DNA of 64,000 nucleotides, taken from positions 3,302,501 to 3,366,500 of the forward strand of contig JAJKFH010002906.1 of NCBI GenBank assembly GCA_023333565.1, read 5' to 3'. Positions within the stretch are counted from its first letter, which is position 1. Each line of letters starts with the position of its first letter. Below, piece by piece: positions 13,525 to 25,100 of this stretch. A program made the translations under genes and the position numbers. The notes beneath the pieces are model-generated. The model did not search any database. It was not told where the DNA came from and saw only the letters and a list, made by a program, of their open reading frames with translations. This stretch comes from Puffinus mauretanicus. Its lineage: Eukaryota > Chordata > Aves > Procellariiformes > Procellariidae.

Positions 13525-13889
13525 AATTTTCAGACTGCAGTTCCCCATAACTGAACAGTATCTTCATTACTGCAAGTAACTCAATACTGACAGCAAATGC
13601 TACCTTTTTACTGTTTAGCCCCTTTTTCAGTCCTGTAATGGATATGTTGTGCAACAGGGACTTCAACATATATCCCTATGGGACTTGACCGAGAGAAATG
13701 GTAAAATATTCCTACCTTCTGTTTTCTTTCTTTCAGTCAATTATTTATACATGTGAAGATCTTCCATTTTGTCAGACTTAGTTTCTTTACCTAGAACAAG
13801 TTTGAATCATGACACCATATTGAATAGATTAATCAACACACTAAAGAGCAAACACTTCAGAGAAACCTTGAGAGACTGGAGAGATGGAT

Positions 13890-14290
13890 GGATAGAAATC
13901 TCATCAAGTTTGTAAGAGGAAATGCACTCTACTGCACCTGGGATGGAATGACTCCATACACCAGTACGGCCTGGGAGCCAGCTCTAGCCTCAGGGAAATG
14001 GTAGAGTTGGGGGGTGTTGCAGTAAAGGACAAAGGGTCCTGGAGGACAATAACTTGAACACGAGTCAGCAGTGTGCCCTGGGGCTGATGGCAGGGGGGGC
14101 TGCATTAGAAAGAACATAGCCAACAGGTTGAGGGAAGTGGACATTCCCCTCGGTTTGGCACTTGTGAGACCACAAGTGCGTTACTGTGTCCAGTGCTGGG
14201 CTGCCCAAGCAAGATAGACGTTGACAAAGTAGAATGAGTCCCGAGGAGAGTCACCGTGGTGGTTGGGGCCTGGAGCACATGACACAGGAG
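13890..14290 (+). mobile_element. Old CR1 LINE fragment, sense
   Basis: The stretch with 'gtcagcagtgtgccctgg', 'cattagaaagaacatagcc', 'ggttgagggaagtgga' and 'gttactgtgtccagtgctgggctgcc' follows the order seen in the better-preserved CR1 pieces at 57,560-57,720 (sense) and, in complement, 55,850-55,960. It corresponds to the region after the RT catalytic core. Several indels break the frame. It is an old dead copy with fuzzy ends. Confidence 0.65.
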
Positions 14291-17200
14291 ACTTCCAAAC
14301 TTCAATCCAGAATACTTTTCCATATTAACCAACTAAGGACACACCAAAAGTTAGCTTAGAGACCTTTACATTCTGTAATTGTGTCATCCAAGTTAACTCA
14401 ATCCTGTCTAAAATCTAAGTATCTATCTGGTAAATTTATTTTTATCATGTAATATTTATAAAGTTTTTTGCTAATTAGTTTGTCTTTGTAAAATCTGGAT
14501 GATGACCTTTTGAATTTCCAGGGCATGAAGTTGTAGTTGTGCAAACTGGACTTCCCATTAACACCTGTGCTGAGTTATCTCCCACTGCTTGAACAGGTGT
14601 TGGGTACTGTGTAACTCATCATTGCTTTGGAAGGGATGATTTTGCTTCAGGATAATTCTGGCAAGCTGAACCTCTCTAGCTGTTGCTTTATGCACATAAG
14701 AATAAAAGAAAGGACTTGAAACCACAGCCATCACTGAATAATGAATGCTGGGGAAGAAAACTGACTTTCAATATTGACAATCAGCTGATAAAGAATTCCC
14801 TAGCAAGAAGAGAGGCATCTCATTTTGTTATCACTCTCTTGAATGGTGTGAAAAGAAAGAATATTATCATCAACGAACATACCAAATCATGAACTAACAC
14901 TGGATGCGTTTGTCGGTTACAACTGCACAAGTTTGTAGCTATCTTCATTTACAGTTTATCAGACGACAGGTTTATCGGTAGCTTAGAGTTCCAGTTCTTG
15001 ATAAGACTTGTGATAAGCCTCTTTTTTAAATAAAAAAAAAAAGCTAGCCTGATGCTTGAAAAACAATAGGTATTTTTTTAGCTCATTCAAATCATTGGAT
15101 ATGCTCAGTTAGGAGCGTAGGTTTTGCTCAGAGAGAAGCTGTCACTTGTGTTCCTCCAAGTACAGATCAGCAAATTATATTGTACTTTATTCTAATTATT
15201 ACATTGTTTATACAGAGATGGCAACATGCAATATGTTATTTATTTATGAGAACTATTAATAATGGTGTTGCTTTTTTTACCTTTGTCTTTAACAAAATTG
15301 ATTTTTAGGCAACCCTATTCTAATAAGGCTGGTCAATAATTTTCCATTGAAATGAATTTTGATAAGAATTAGATTCTCATCTAACCCCCGATCTGTCTGC
15401 TCTTGTGCAAACTTCAGATATTTTCTCTCAATATCTAAAATAGATTGGCTGAAAATTTTTCTATTCTAAAGTGATGTAAAAGTGGATCATGGAAACTTGA
15501 GTCTTGAGCCATCGACTTGCTATTCTATTCTATGAAACCATAATCTCCAGGAGATTATTTCGCAGAAAGCACATCTTGCAGGTGGTTATCATAATCTGGC
15601 TAGATATGCACCATGGAAGTTTTAGTCTATCCAATGAGATCAAAAGACCTGTGAAGATGAGAACGATGTGAACTGCAATTCACCTAACACATGGTAGTCC
15701 CATTCCCAAAAAGTTATATTTTATTTTGAGAGTTTTGTTGGAAACTTAAAACAGGAAAAAGAAAAAGGGCTATAATTGTTATCGTAATTTTCTAGGGAAA
15801 GATATCCCTTTTGACTTGCTTTATGTTCTAATGTATATTTTGTAGATACAGTCATTCTCATATTTGCATTAGTGACATTACTTCTTTCTTTGGAATTGCT
15901 TTACATGAGCTGATCTGTGTTAGTCTTTAATGGTGAACAGTACAGACCTTAAATGGAAGTAGAAGTGATTGCAAATGGAATCTAGAGCTCAGAAAAATGT
16001 CTTGTGTATTTACATAAAAACAGTAGCCAGAAAAATAAATAATAAATAAAATGTATATATTCTGTAGATCATGTGATTTAAATTACCATCACATGATGAC
16101 CAGTCTGATATCTACATAAGTTACCTTTGAAACATATAATTTATTCCAGCTGAGCGTTTTATGACACTAGATACCCTGAGATACCCAGAACAAGACTCTT
16201 TATTGGAACATAGATCTCATTTGCTGTGTAAGCAGATGTTGCTATCTAAGAGCCACCCAACCAAATCTTTGTTGTTGAACAGGGAGATTTATGATTTGAG
16301 TTTCACTGCATAACCAGGTGATGAGCCCTGTCCAAAAATTAAATATGAGAACTTTTCACAGACACAGGCCAGATGCTCCACAGAAGTTCATATGCTGGAA
16401 CAGAAAACAACTGACCAGAGTATTATTGCTGCAGTAATTCACCACCCACTCTGTAACTGCTTGTGACACTAAACCCACATGCTCTGTCCTGCAGCGGTTT
16501 AATTTTTAAATCTAAAGAATGGGGAGAATAGCTCAGGAAAGGCAAAAATGGATCAGGCTGAAATTTATTATGTCTCAGTGCAAGTCAACTGTGTAACATT
16601 AGAAAAGGCACGCTTCCATATAAAGACATGTGGGGCTACCTCATGTGAGTAAATACTCTTGTCTGCATAGGTTGCTCTGGAAATTTTAATGCCCATGTAA
16701 AAGCTGTGTTCTGGAAATTTAAATGGAGATTGTTTTGTGGCTGAATTCCAAAGTCTTCTGACAAAAACTGCAGTAGCTTGAAGTGCAGACAAGAAAACAT
16801 TCTTTCTTGCTTCTGCTAATGATCAAACAGGGCTAAATTGTGATTGTTAGCTAATGTGTCACTCCATGAAAACCACTGGGAGAAATTCTGCACAGATCTG
16901 CTGAGTGGATGGTAATTTGCCCTTTAATGCTCACAGTACATTAGCTTCTTCTATACAGTGTGTGCGTTTTGCTATCTTGCTTCTAGAGCAATATCAGGAC
17001 TGCTTATTCCTTTTCAAAGCAGCTTCCATATGAGTCAGAAGACAACCTTACAAAAGGGGTGTAAAGTCTATTCAGAAATAGTGTCTTGGGGCAGCAGCTA
17101 ATTTTTATACAAATATCTATGAAAGATCAGTGGGTACTTTATGCTATGCTGTAGTTTTGTATGTTTTGGAGATCATGGAAGGAAGATGGGAGCTAACTTT

Positions 17201-20200
17201 TTATACTCTCATTTACTTCTCCTTCATGCCACAGTTTAATTCGTATATTGATGATATCAAATGGAAAAATCTAGAGGGAACTATGTTTGAAAAGGATGTG
17301 TATGATATCCTTAGAAAAAGATTAAAACAGTTTCTCTCCACAGGACATGTTTACAATAACAGGCAACAAAGACTTTTTTTTTTCTTCACATTAAGGCTGA
17401 TGGAAATTTCTACCAGCCTGCATGTCCTTCACCTGCTATCACTGAGCAGATGTTGATTTTCCAATTTACAGGTCTGTTAAGAATTCATGACAAAGCTAAA
17501 TTATACATGAGAATGAGAATTTTTTCCTTCTGACTCTCAGTTTGTTGTGATATGTTTATGTATTTTTTAATTGCTAATAATCTGTCAGAAAGAAACATTT
17601 TCATTTCTCCTGCCCATCCCTCTTTACCTTATCTTTTGATTTCTCTACACCAAATTGTTGTTTCAATATGAAACAAAATGTGGATTTAATATGGAGGAAA
17701 AAATAATGGTGTCCTTTTGGAGCTACTCACTAGTTCTAAGGCAGGGAAAGCTGGAGAGTTAAAAAATTGGATTCTATCAGTGTTTACCATTCAAGGTTAA
17801 TTATGTAATTCAGACTTAGTATACAGTTCATTAGAATTCTAAGGCCAAATTATTATCTTCACTCCTGCCCCAAAATTTCAGATTGTTCTTACCTAAAATT
17901 CATAACATCTATTTTTCAGGTAAAAAATCTCACTGTCACAGCATTAGCTGTTATTAAATTTTTTTATAAAATTGTTTTCACATGAAGAAAGAGGTAGATT
18001 TTTGACTGTAGAAAATATTATAGCTAGGGTACAACTCTCGACAGTCAGCAGTGCTTTACACTGCCATTAATTTATTTCATCACACAGCACAGAGTGGAAT
18101 TTTGGAGCGTGAACAAACTGTGAGGAGTAAATAGATTTGTTTCAATCATAGTAGGTGAGCAAGTTAAAATATTTTCTGTTGCTGAAGGGGAAGCACTGAC
18201 ATCAGTAATCAGCAAGGTGCAGTTTTATGGAAGCAATATCTGGCAGGTTGAATACCATGATTAGAGTCCTGGATAGTTTTGTTCTTTCTTGCTGGTGGTT
18301 TGTTGAGTCTTTTATCTTAGGATGGGTAGCCTGGGATTCTCCAGAGTGGACGAATCCTCCAAGAAACTTGCCATGGCAGATTCCATAATATAAGTTCTAG
18401 GCTTGTGCTGGAAGAAGTTATGATATATAAAATACTACTACTTTGGGAGAAGTACTGGATCTGACGTTTCAGTATCAATTCTGGTTAACTTACTGTAATT
18501 CAGGAGTCCTGTGGGTACTCCATGTCCAGAATTGTAAGAGAACTGTGTTCCTCTTGGTATCCTATAAAAATAACTTGTGAAAAAAAGAAGTTGTAGTAAG
18601 TCTTGAGTGATAATATTCTTGAAAGGTCTATTACTGTCAAGGGAATCTAGAAAAGTTTAGGAGCTCTAAATATGTTATTTTTAGCAAACTTCTACTCTCA
18701 CTCTACTATACACTCGCTTCCAATACCTAGGAGAACTATGTAATTATACAGCAGGTACATAAAGTACGTTTGACATTTGATTGTGAATGAATGTCAAATT
18801 ACTGTGCTGCAAAACACAAAAATTGAGTGAGTTGCATCTGGAAAAGCTAAAAAGGGCTGGAAAATAGATTTATGCAAAGACAATAAAAGGTGTTTAATTC
18901 CACCCTTCGCATTGTCATTGTTTGAGTAGCAGTTACATGGCAGATAACATGTGTAATGTAGCAAGAACAATGAAGAAAGCAATTACTTACTGGTTTACTG
19001 GTGTTCTAGTTGAAGTGCATGATTTATATTTGCTGGTACAAATATATAAATGTATAGTAGCGTGGGGCAAAGAAGAATACCTTGTGTTGTGCGGTTGTTT
19101 CTTCTTCCTTTATGTGTAAGAGAATGACAGCTGCACATAATCAAATTCTGTCAATAAAGTACCAACCTTCAGAGACCCTTTATAAACTTAGACTAATGCG
19201 ATTCCCTTGACGTATGGAGAGAAATCACACCTTCAGTGAGAATTTCACATGGCAAATCAGGGCAACATTAACACATACTCCATAGGAAAGTATAGACAAT
19301 ATCAAATATACGGAGAAAGTCCTATGGGGAAAACCAGAGTGAAATAAGAATATAGGAGTGATAGTCATAAGAGTGATACGTTGAAGCAAGCATATTTGTG
19401 TGAAGTGGTGTTTAGCTGATGTTGAGCTTTTGCATGGTGCCTCCAGCACCTGCTTGACACAGAATTTTACTTCCACTCAATTGTGCCTCTGTAGTTTAAA
19501 AAAAAAGAAAACAAACAACATCAGCAGGAGATAGTTCTCTCAGCAATCTTAATGGCAGAAAAGGACATGATTTCTGTTGGTTGTAGTTGTAGGTACCTGG
19601 GTTCTTAAGATGATCTCTCTGTATTTCTATTATTATGTTGTATTCTGAGTATTTTTTTTAAGCTACGGGAGAAAACGTACTGAAAGCTCTGTGAATCTCT
19701 GTTTTCAGGTAAATTGTTGTAAGATAGGGTACAAGTTTTGATAAATAAGTTGTAACGTAATTTTTGCACTTGCTAAGAGACAGAGTTTTTGGGTTGTTGT
19801 ATACTAAGAATGGTGGTTATGAGTGGTCATCAAATACATGGATCAGCTGTATCCTAGCTGAAAGATTCTACTGCATCCATGTACATGTCTATGCAAAAAC
19901 AGTATCTGATATAGTTTTTCTTGTTGTTGCTGTTTTTTGGTTTTGGTTTGGTTTGGTTTGGTTTGGTTTTTTAATTTGTGTTTTTCTCTTGAAATTATGT
20001 GATTATTTTTATCTGGGACAATAATTACAAAAGTTTGGAACACCAAGGGTTAAGTTGTGAATGCTTTCTAAAGGAAAAAAAAAAAAAAGAAGTAAGCCAG
20101 TGTTTGTAAAGGGATTCAGATCTGTCCTCTTTTCAATTGCAAAATATTTTCATGCTTAAGAACTTGAATGAAAGCAGTAACAAATTCTTAATTTGAGCAC

Positions 20201-20854
20201 ACAGGTGCTGTTTGTGTACGGTATTTTCTTTCTGTCCACACAAGTCATCACATGCAAAAACAATTTGCACGCAGACTTTTTCGTATGTGCCTGTATAAAG
20301 TTGTGCATATGCAAAATGAGTGCTAATAAATAAAGCTGTGGGTTGCTCTAGAATCCAGTGAATGTAAAATTTCCACTTATAAAAGTTCTGATGGCTTTTA
20401 TGAGAAAAAAAGCTTAAAGCTGAGTCATATAGTCCCTCTCAAGAAAGAAATATTTAGCAGAAATATCATTTAACCTCCTAGAAGGGAAGCTATGTAATTA
20501 ATTCCACTTTAAAAGCTAAGGGCCACATCTCAGCTTAACGCCAGGAAGTCAGCCCCGGCAGACATGATGTTTACTCAAAATTCACTGCTAGACGTGTTCA
20601 GTAATAAAGAAGCCCTAAAAGGTTCAGGGCACAGTCCCCACGCTCTAGGCCATTTGAGAGTGGGACACGCTTCAGCCGACTGTTGATTTACCATCGTGTG
20701 GGGCTACCTCGGCACGAAGCTGCAGTGATGCGGTAGTGAATCAGGCTCAAAATGCTTAGCATTAATAAAGCTGTCATGTACTCTCTGCAGGTGACATAAA
20801 ATCTTGGAAGATGTTTGGCCAATTGCAGGCTTCTTTTTCAAAACCTTGGTTTCC
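14291..20854. other. AT-rich sequence without a recognisable gene
   Basis: No frame with a recognisable domain on either strand. The longest, 108 codons at 17,130-17,456, has no clear motif. A (GGTTT)n tract at 19,937 is listed separately. Confidence 0.6.
19937..19970. repeat. (GGTTT)n microsatellite
   Basis: About six units of a pentanucleotide GGTTT. It is G-rich but is not the vertebrate telomere unit. Confidence 0.9.
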
Positions 20855-20998
20855 CAGGCACGCACCGCCTCATCGGCAGTCTGCCTGCTCGCCGGGGCAG
20901 GGCTCCTGCCTGCCTGCCTGCTGCCTGCCCGCACTGCAGGCACCGCTCCTCCTGTGCTGCGGTTGCCTGCCCAACTTTTCTCCCCCAACACGCGTTAT
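20855..20998. other. Isolated GC-rich, CpG-bearing patch
   Basis: About 140 bp with roughly ten CpG sites, including CCTGCCTGCCTGC and CTCGCCGGGGCAGG, inside a surrounding AT-rich and CpG-poor region. Three frames are open across it on the plus strand and one on the minus strand, which reflects base composition rather than coding. It could be a small unmethylated regulatory patch or a simple GC-rich expansion. Confidence 0.5.
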
Positions 20999-21099
20999 TC
21001 AGCTTTATGATATAGGCAGGATTTATTGCTAAATGAGGGAGGGATTTCAACTGGGTTTTATTAACTGGGAAAAGCTGGAGGCAGTGCTCAGTTAAATAT

Positions 21100-21260
21100 T
21101 ATTACATAAGGTGATGCAGGGGTCTAATATCTGTCACAATCAAAGGCTAATGCAAATTCAGTGGGAACTGTAATATCAGCACTAATAATCAATGTTAAAT
21201 GAAGATATATTACTTAAGTAGCATCCATAAAGAAATGAGGAGTCCTGATAGGTCGCAGTC
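21100..21260. promoter_or_regulatory. Candidate non-coding regulatory element (POU/TCF/homeodomain-like motifs)
   Basis: Within 160 bp lie a perfect POU octamer ATGCAAAT (21,150-21,157), a TCF/LEF-like CAATCAAAGG (21,137-21,146) and several TAAT cores (for example CTAATAATCAATG near 21,182). Clusters of this kind are common in conserved developmental enhancers, but these motifs are also frequent by chance in AT-rich DNA. No conservation evidence is available here. Confidence 0.2.
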
Positions 21261-21745
21261 ATTTTTATTAGAGCTGGAGTGTTGGAGCTGGGGAGGAAGG
21301 CTTATTGCTATAAAGGAACTACGGTAAAATTCTGCTCAGTTTTTGCTGGAAAACACACTGTTAATTACACTGACATATGCTGAAATGAGACTAATAGTTC
21401 CTCTCCTTGATGAAATGAGCTCTGTGTTTCTTATGAGGCCTGATTTGAAATAAACTACATAAATAAAGTGGTAAAAACTCCTTCAGTACTTCCCGTCTCC
21501 CCTCCCCAATATATTTCCCTTGTAGTTATTTTCAATCTACAAATTAATTAAAAGTACAGCAGGCACAGTATATCTTTGAAAGTTGTCTCTCTCCCACACC
21601 CTGCACTTGTTTAGAACATAAAGGTTGTGGAAGTGAGCAAAAGTATTTAATAGAAAATTGTTTGAGCGTGTGTGTGGGGAGATTACTCCTCACCAGAGAA
21701 GGGCAATGGTGCAGTATTATGCACCATCATAGTTAAAACTCAGGG

Positions 21746-21845
21746 TTGTGGGGTGTGATCTTTTTTAATATAGGTTTTATATATTTTATAATATATATTA
21801 CATATATATACATATATACCTACATACATATATACATTACTTTAT
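21746..21845. repeat. TA-rich low-complexity tract
   Basis: A run of TATA/TACATA units (densest at 21,775-21,840). It gives a Tyr/Ile-rich spurious frame. Confidence 0.85.
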
Positions 21846-22029
21846 GGCTTGGCCTGCCGCATACTCTGGCCCCCTTTCTCTTGTATTTTCAATATCACAA
21901 TACAGCATGCTATACATTATGGACTATCGCAGATCATCCTTGTTATGCATAATATGTTATCCATGCTAAATTAGAAAACAGGAAGCAACAGAGGGCAGCT
22001 GGTGCTTGCCCTTTACTATAATCTCCTAA

Positions 22030-22180
22030 TAATCTGTTTTATCTAGTCTGTTCTTGAATTCTAGTAGTAATGATGATTCAACTATTTCTCCCCTGACAAA
22101 TTATTCCATTGTCTAACCTTTTGGACATTTCTGCCTAATGTGTAGTTTTAATATTTAAGTTTTGAATTTCAGACCATTAT
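22030..22180 (-). mobile_element. Possible ancient CR1/L3-like LINE fragment, antisense
   Basis: The plus strand has 'ttcttgaattctagtagtaatgatgattcaac', 'aaattattccattgtctaac' and 'gcctaatgtgtagttttaat' in broken form. This is the order found in complemented 3' parts of old CR1-like elements (compare 470-555). It is heavily diverged, with no terminal repeat and uncertain ends. Confidence 0.35.
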
Positions 22181-25100
22181 TTCAGCTATAATGGTAAATG
22201 TGAAAGCCATCTTCTATCAATTAACAACCATCTGGGAGAGATGAAATTCAGAAGTGAAGCAAAGTGCTGTACAATAGTGAATGATGAAGGGAAAAAAACC
22301 AACAACCAAAGGAAATGTGCTTTTTGCAAGTGCTTTCTGGCACAGAAAGGTGGTGACCTCTTCAACTTTTAAAAAACTGTTTCTTTTCTCCCTCAGTAAT
22401 ATGTGGAACTCATAACTGTCAGTCCTAAGTGTGCCAAAATCATTAGTCAGTTTCATGTCTTTTGGGTTGTTCTAAAAAGTAGCAAAGAAACAGATAAACA
22501 TTTGGAATTGTAAAAGTGGTTGCCTTCTGGGTTTTTTTGAGACTCTCGGTAGTTATTTTTCAGTTTTTGTCCATAACACAAACAATTTAAAACATTACCA
22601 CTTAAAAAAAAAAATGAAAACATATTATTGTGTTATCAAAAAGTTCAAGGGACTCAAGCATTAGGAATTCACCATGTTGTTGTAAAAATGTTGGTAATTG
22701 AGGTATGGCACTGACAGGTCCTGAATAGCACTTTAGGTCTAGCCAAGCTTCAACACATTATCCCAGGACTTAGTAAAACTCTGTTACAATGCAGGCAAAG
22801 TTTACTCCTGACTCTCCTGACCAGCTGGTATAGGATACTCTGGGTTTATCACATTTTGTCTTTTGCATAATCCTCAGAGAACCTAAATACTGGAAATCAT
22901 TACAGCAGTGATAACTTACTCTGCCCATCATGTGAGAAGTGGAGGGCATGCTGGCACGTTGATACCACCATCAACTTCATGGGTGAAATAGTCTGCTCCT
23001 TTCTGTAGGGACCAAGCAGAGTTCCAGATTTCATGGTCAGAGGAGACTGCTGCAGTGCTCTATGCTGAGTCCTCACAAAGTAGCTGGGGAATCCTGTCCC
23101 CAGCCCCCTTCTCTCCCTTGAGGAGTAATGAAACAAAAGAAACCTCATGTAACAGCATAACCAGTGTCTAGCGTTTACCTGGCTGCAAAGCCGAGTGGTT
23201 TCCCTTACAACACATGCTGCCAGGAAAAGTCTAGCCCTAAAATGACCTAAAAATTTAGCCCTCCGCATATGAAGCTGGAGTTCAATGATTGTATTTGTAC
23301 CCTGCACTTAACCCCAAACCCTACAAAAGAAAACACTAGAAGTGCAGACACATCAAAGCAACGCAGTGTTATTCTGTCCCTGAGCGGACAGAATAATAAT
23401 AAAAAAAAAGAAACTTCCAGCTAGCAGGAACTTTGTTTTTCATTACAAAAGTATTGTAATCCATTTCAGCTGTGAGGAAATCCTCCTCCAATTTCATGCT
23501 ACAGTAGTGTCCATAACAAAAATAAATTTATGTTACCAACATAGATTAAATAGCTGTTGATTGAGTATTACACCGAGGAGAGAGTTCAGTAGATAGTTCT
23601 GGCCTAAATTCTGACTTTTTTGCCTTCAATCAATGTTGCTTTTTTTTCCTTTAAGTATCCTCACCCAAAAAAAAAAAACAGCTACAATAATCTTGAGCGG
23701 ACAAAATCACTACGTGTTGCTACAGTTGTGACCCATTACTTTAGAGAAGGATATTCTGCTAATTTTTAATGCAATTTTTAATTTATTTTTAATTAAGCAC
23801 ATACAAAGACAAAGGAAATGCTTTATATATTTTAAATAATATGCACCTTTGAAGAGGTTAAATTCCTTCATGTCAGCGTATACTAGTAACGTCTCTTAAT
23901 CTGTGTATTGCTGGCATAAGACCATAAAGGATTTTGGAAAGTAATCAGAGGAGTCGCGAATCCAAATGCACTGGGAGGATTTACCAGCACAGTGGACCTT
24001 GACATTTCATTTGATGAATATAGCTCACTTTGCATGACCCACTCTTGTAATGTTTTCTCATCTTGGGCAATGAATAATTCTACATACAAGTACTGTTACT
24101 GTCTATTTGCATATATGTATGAGAATTCAAATAATGTACAACTATTTAAATTTATTATTGAAGTTGGTTTATATTCAACTCCACTTTCTCTTGAAAATAT
24201 AATTTATTAGACTTCAGTCACTGTAGAAGTACTGACGATACTGTTTTCTTTTTTTTTTATCAGATGAGAATTTCTATCTAAACTAATGTTTTAGGCAATC
24301 TGAGAAACCCTCTATCTCTAAATGGACATTATACTGTTCAAGAAATCAAGCTTGTTTTCTAGTGAAATGGACTAAATACCTATCCTAGAAATTAGTAAGA
24401 ATTGTCTTCTTTTGAGGGCTGCTTCTTTCCTCAGATAGTAATTTCCAATATCTTCAGGGAATTCACTTGCTTACATGCTGTTAAAAGTAGAGATTTCCGT
24501 GGATTCAAGGGAATTGTATAAAAGCATTGAAAAAAAAAAAGACTATTGTCACAGAGCACTTTGGGAAGAGTATTCTTAATAGCCGGACAGTATTATCAAC
24601 CAATTGTTAGTTAGGATCACTGAAGGTAACCTTTCCTCAGTAATTGCTCCTTGCAAATAATTACTTCCTGCAGAGGTTCACAGCCTCAACACGCTTCTTC
24701 CTTGAGGCATTGCCAGGAAAAGCTCTTTCCCAGGGGGACCTGCAGTAGCACAAAGTTAAAGACATTAAAAAAACAAAACAAAAAGAAGCGCATTAGCTAA
24801 ATTGCATGGTGTTCCTAGAAGACAGTAAACAAATAAACTCTCTTCTGCCCAATTTAGAAGTGAGTAAAGTCTGTTTGTTCGCACTTACCCTCAGCTGCAC
24901 TGCTGGGAGGAAGGGAAAGCATTCATCTCATGCACAATCAGTTTTACCTTGCACTCATCATCTTACTTTTTATCTCCTGCCCTGACTCTATCATTCCACA
25001 TCACAAGAATATATTGTTAACCTACCCACACATGTTGAAAAAACTGTAGCACTAGTATTAGCAATACTCTAACTTTCTTCCTGTTTGGACAATTATGGTT

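Larger units (their letters stand above)
8727..13889. other. AT-rich sequence without a recognisable gene
   Basis: Contains several simple repeats (listed separately), a 29-bp tandem duplication near 11,984, and no frame with a known domain. A 147-codon frame at 10,431-10,874 is the longest and has no recognisable motif. It is treated as chance. Confidence 0.6.

Noticed and set aside
17130..17456. 108-codon plus-strand frame
   Set aside because: Looks mildly protein-like in the middle but has no recognised motif and ends in a T-tract artefact.
22900..23307. 135-codon minus-strand frame
   Set aside because: Composition not protein-like, no motif recognised, no supporting context.
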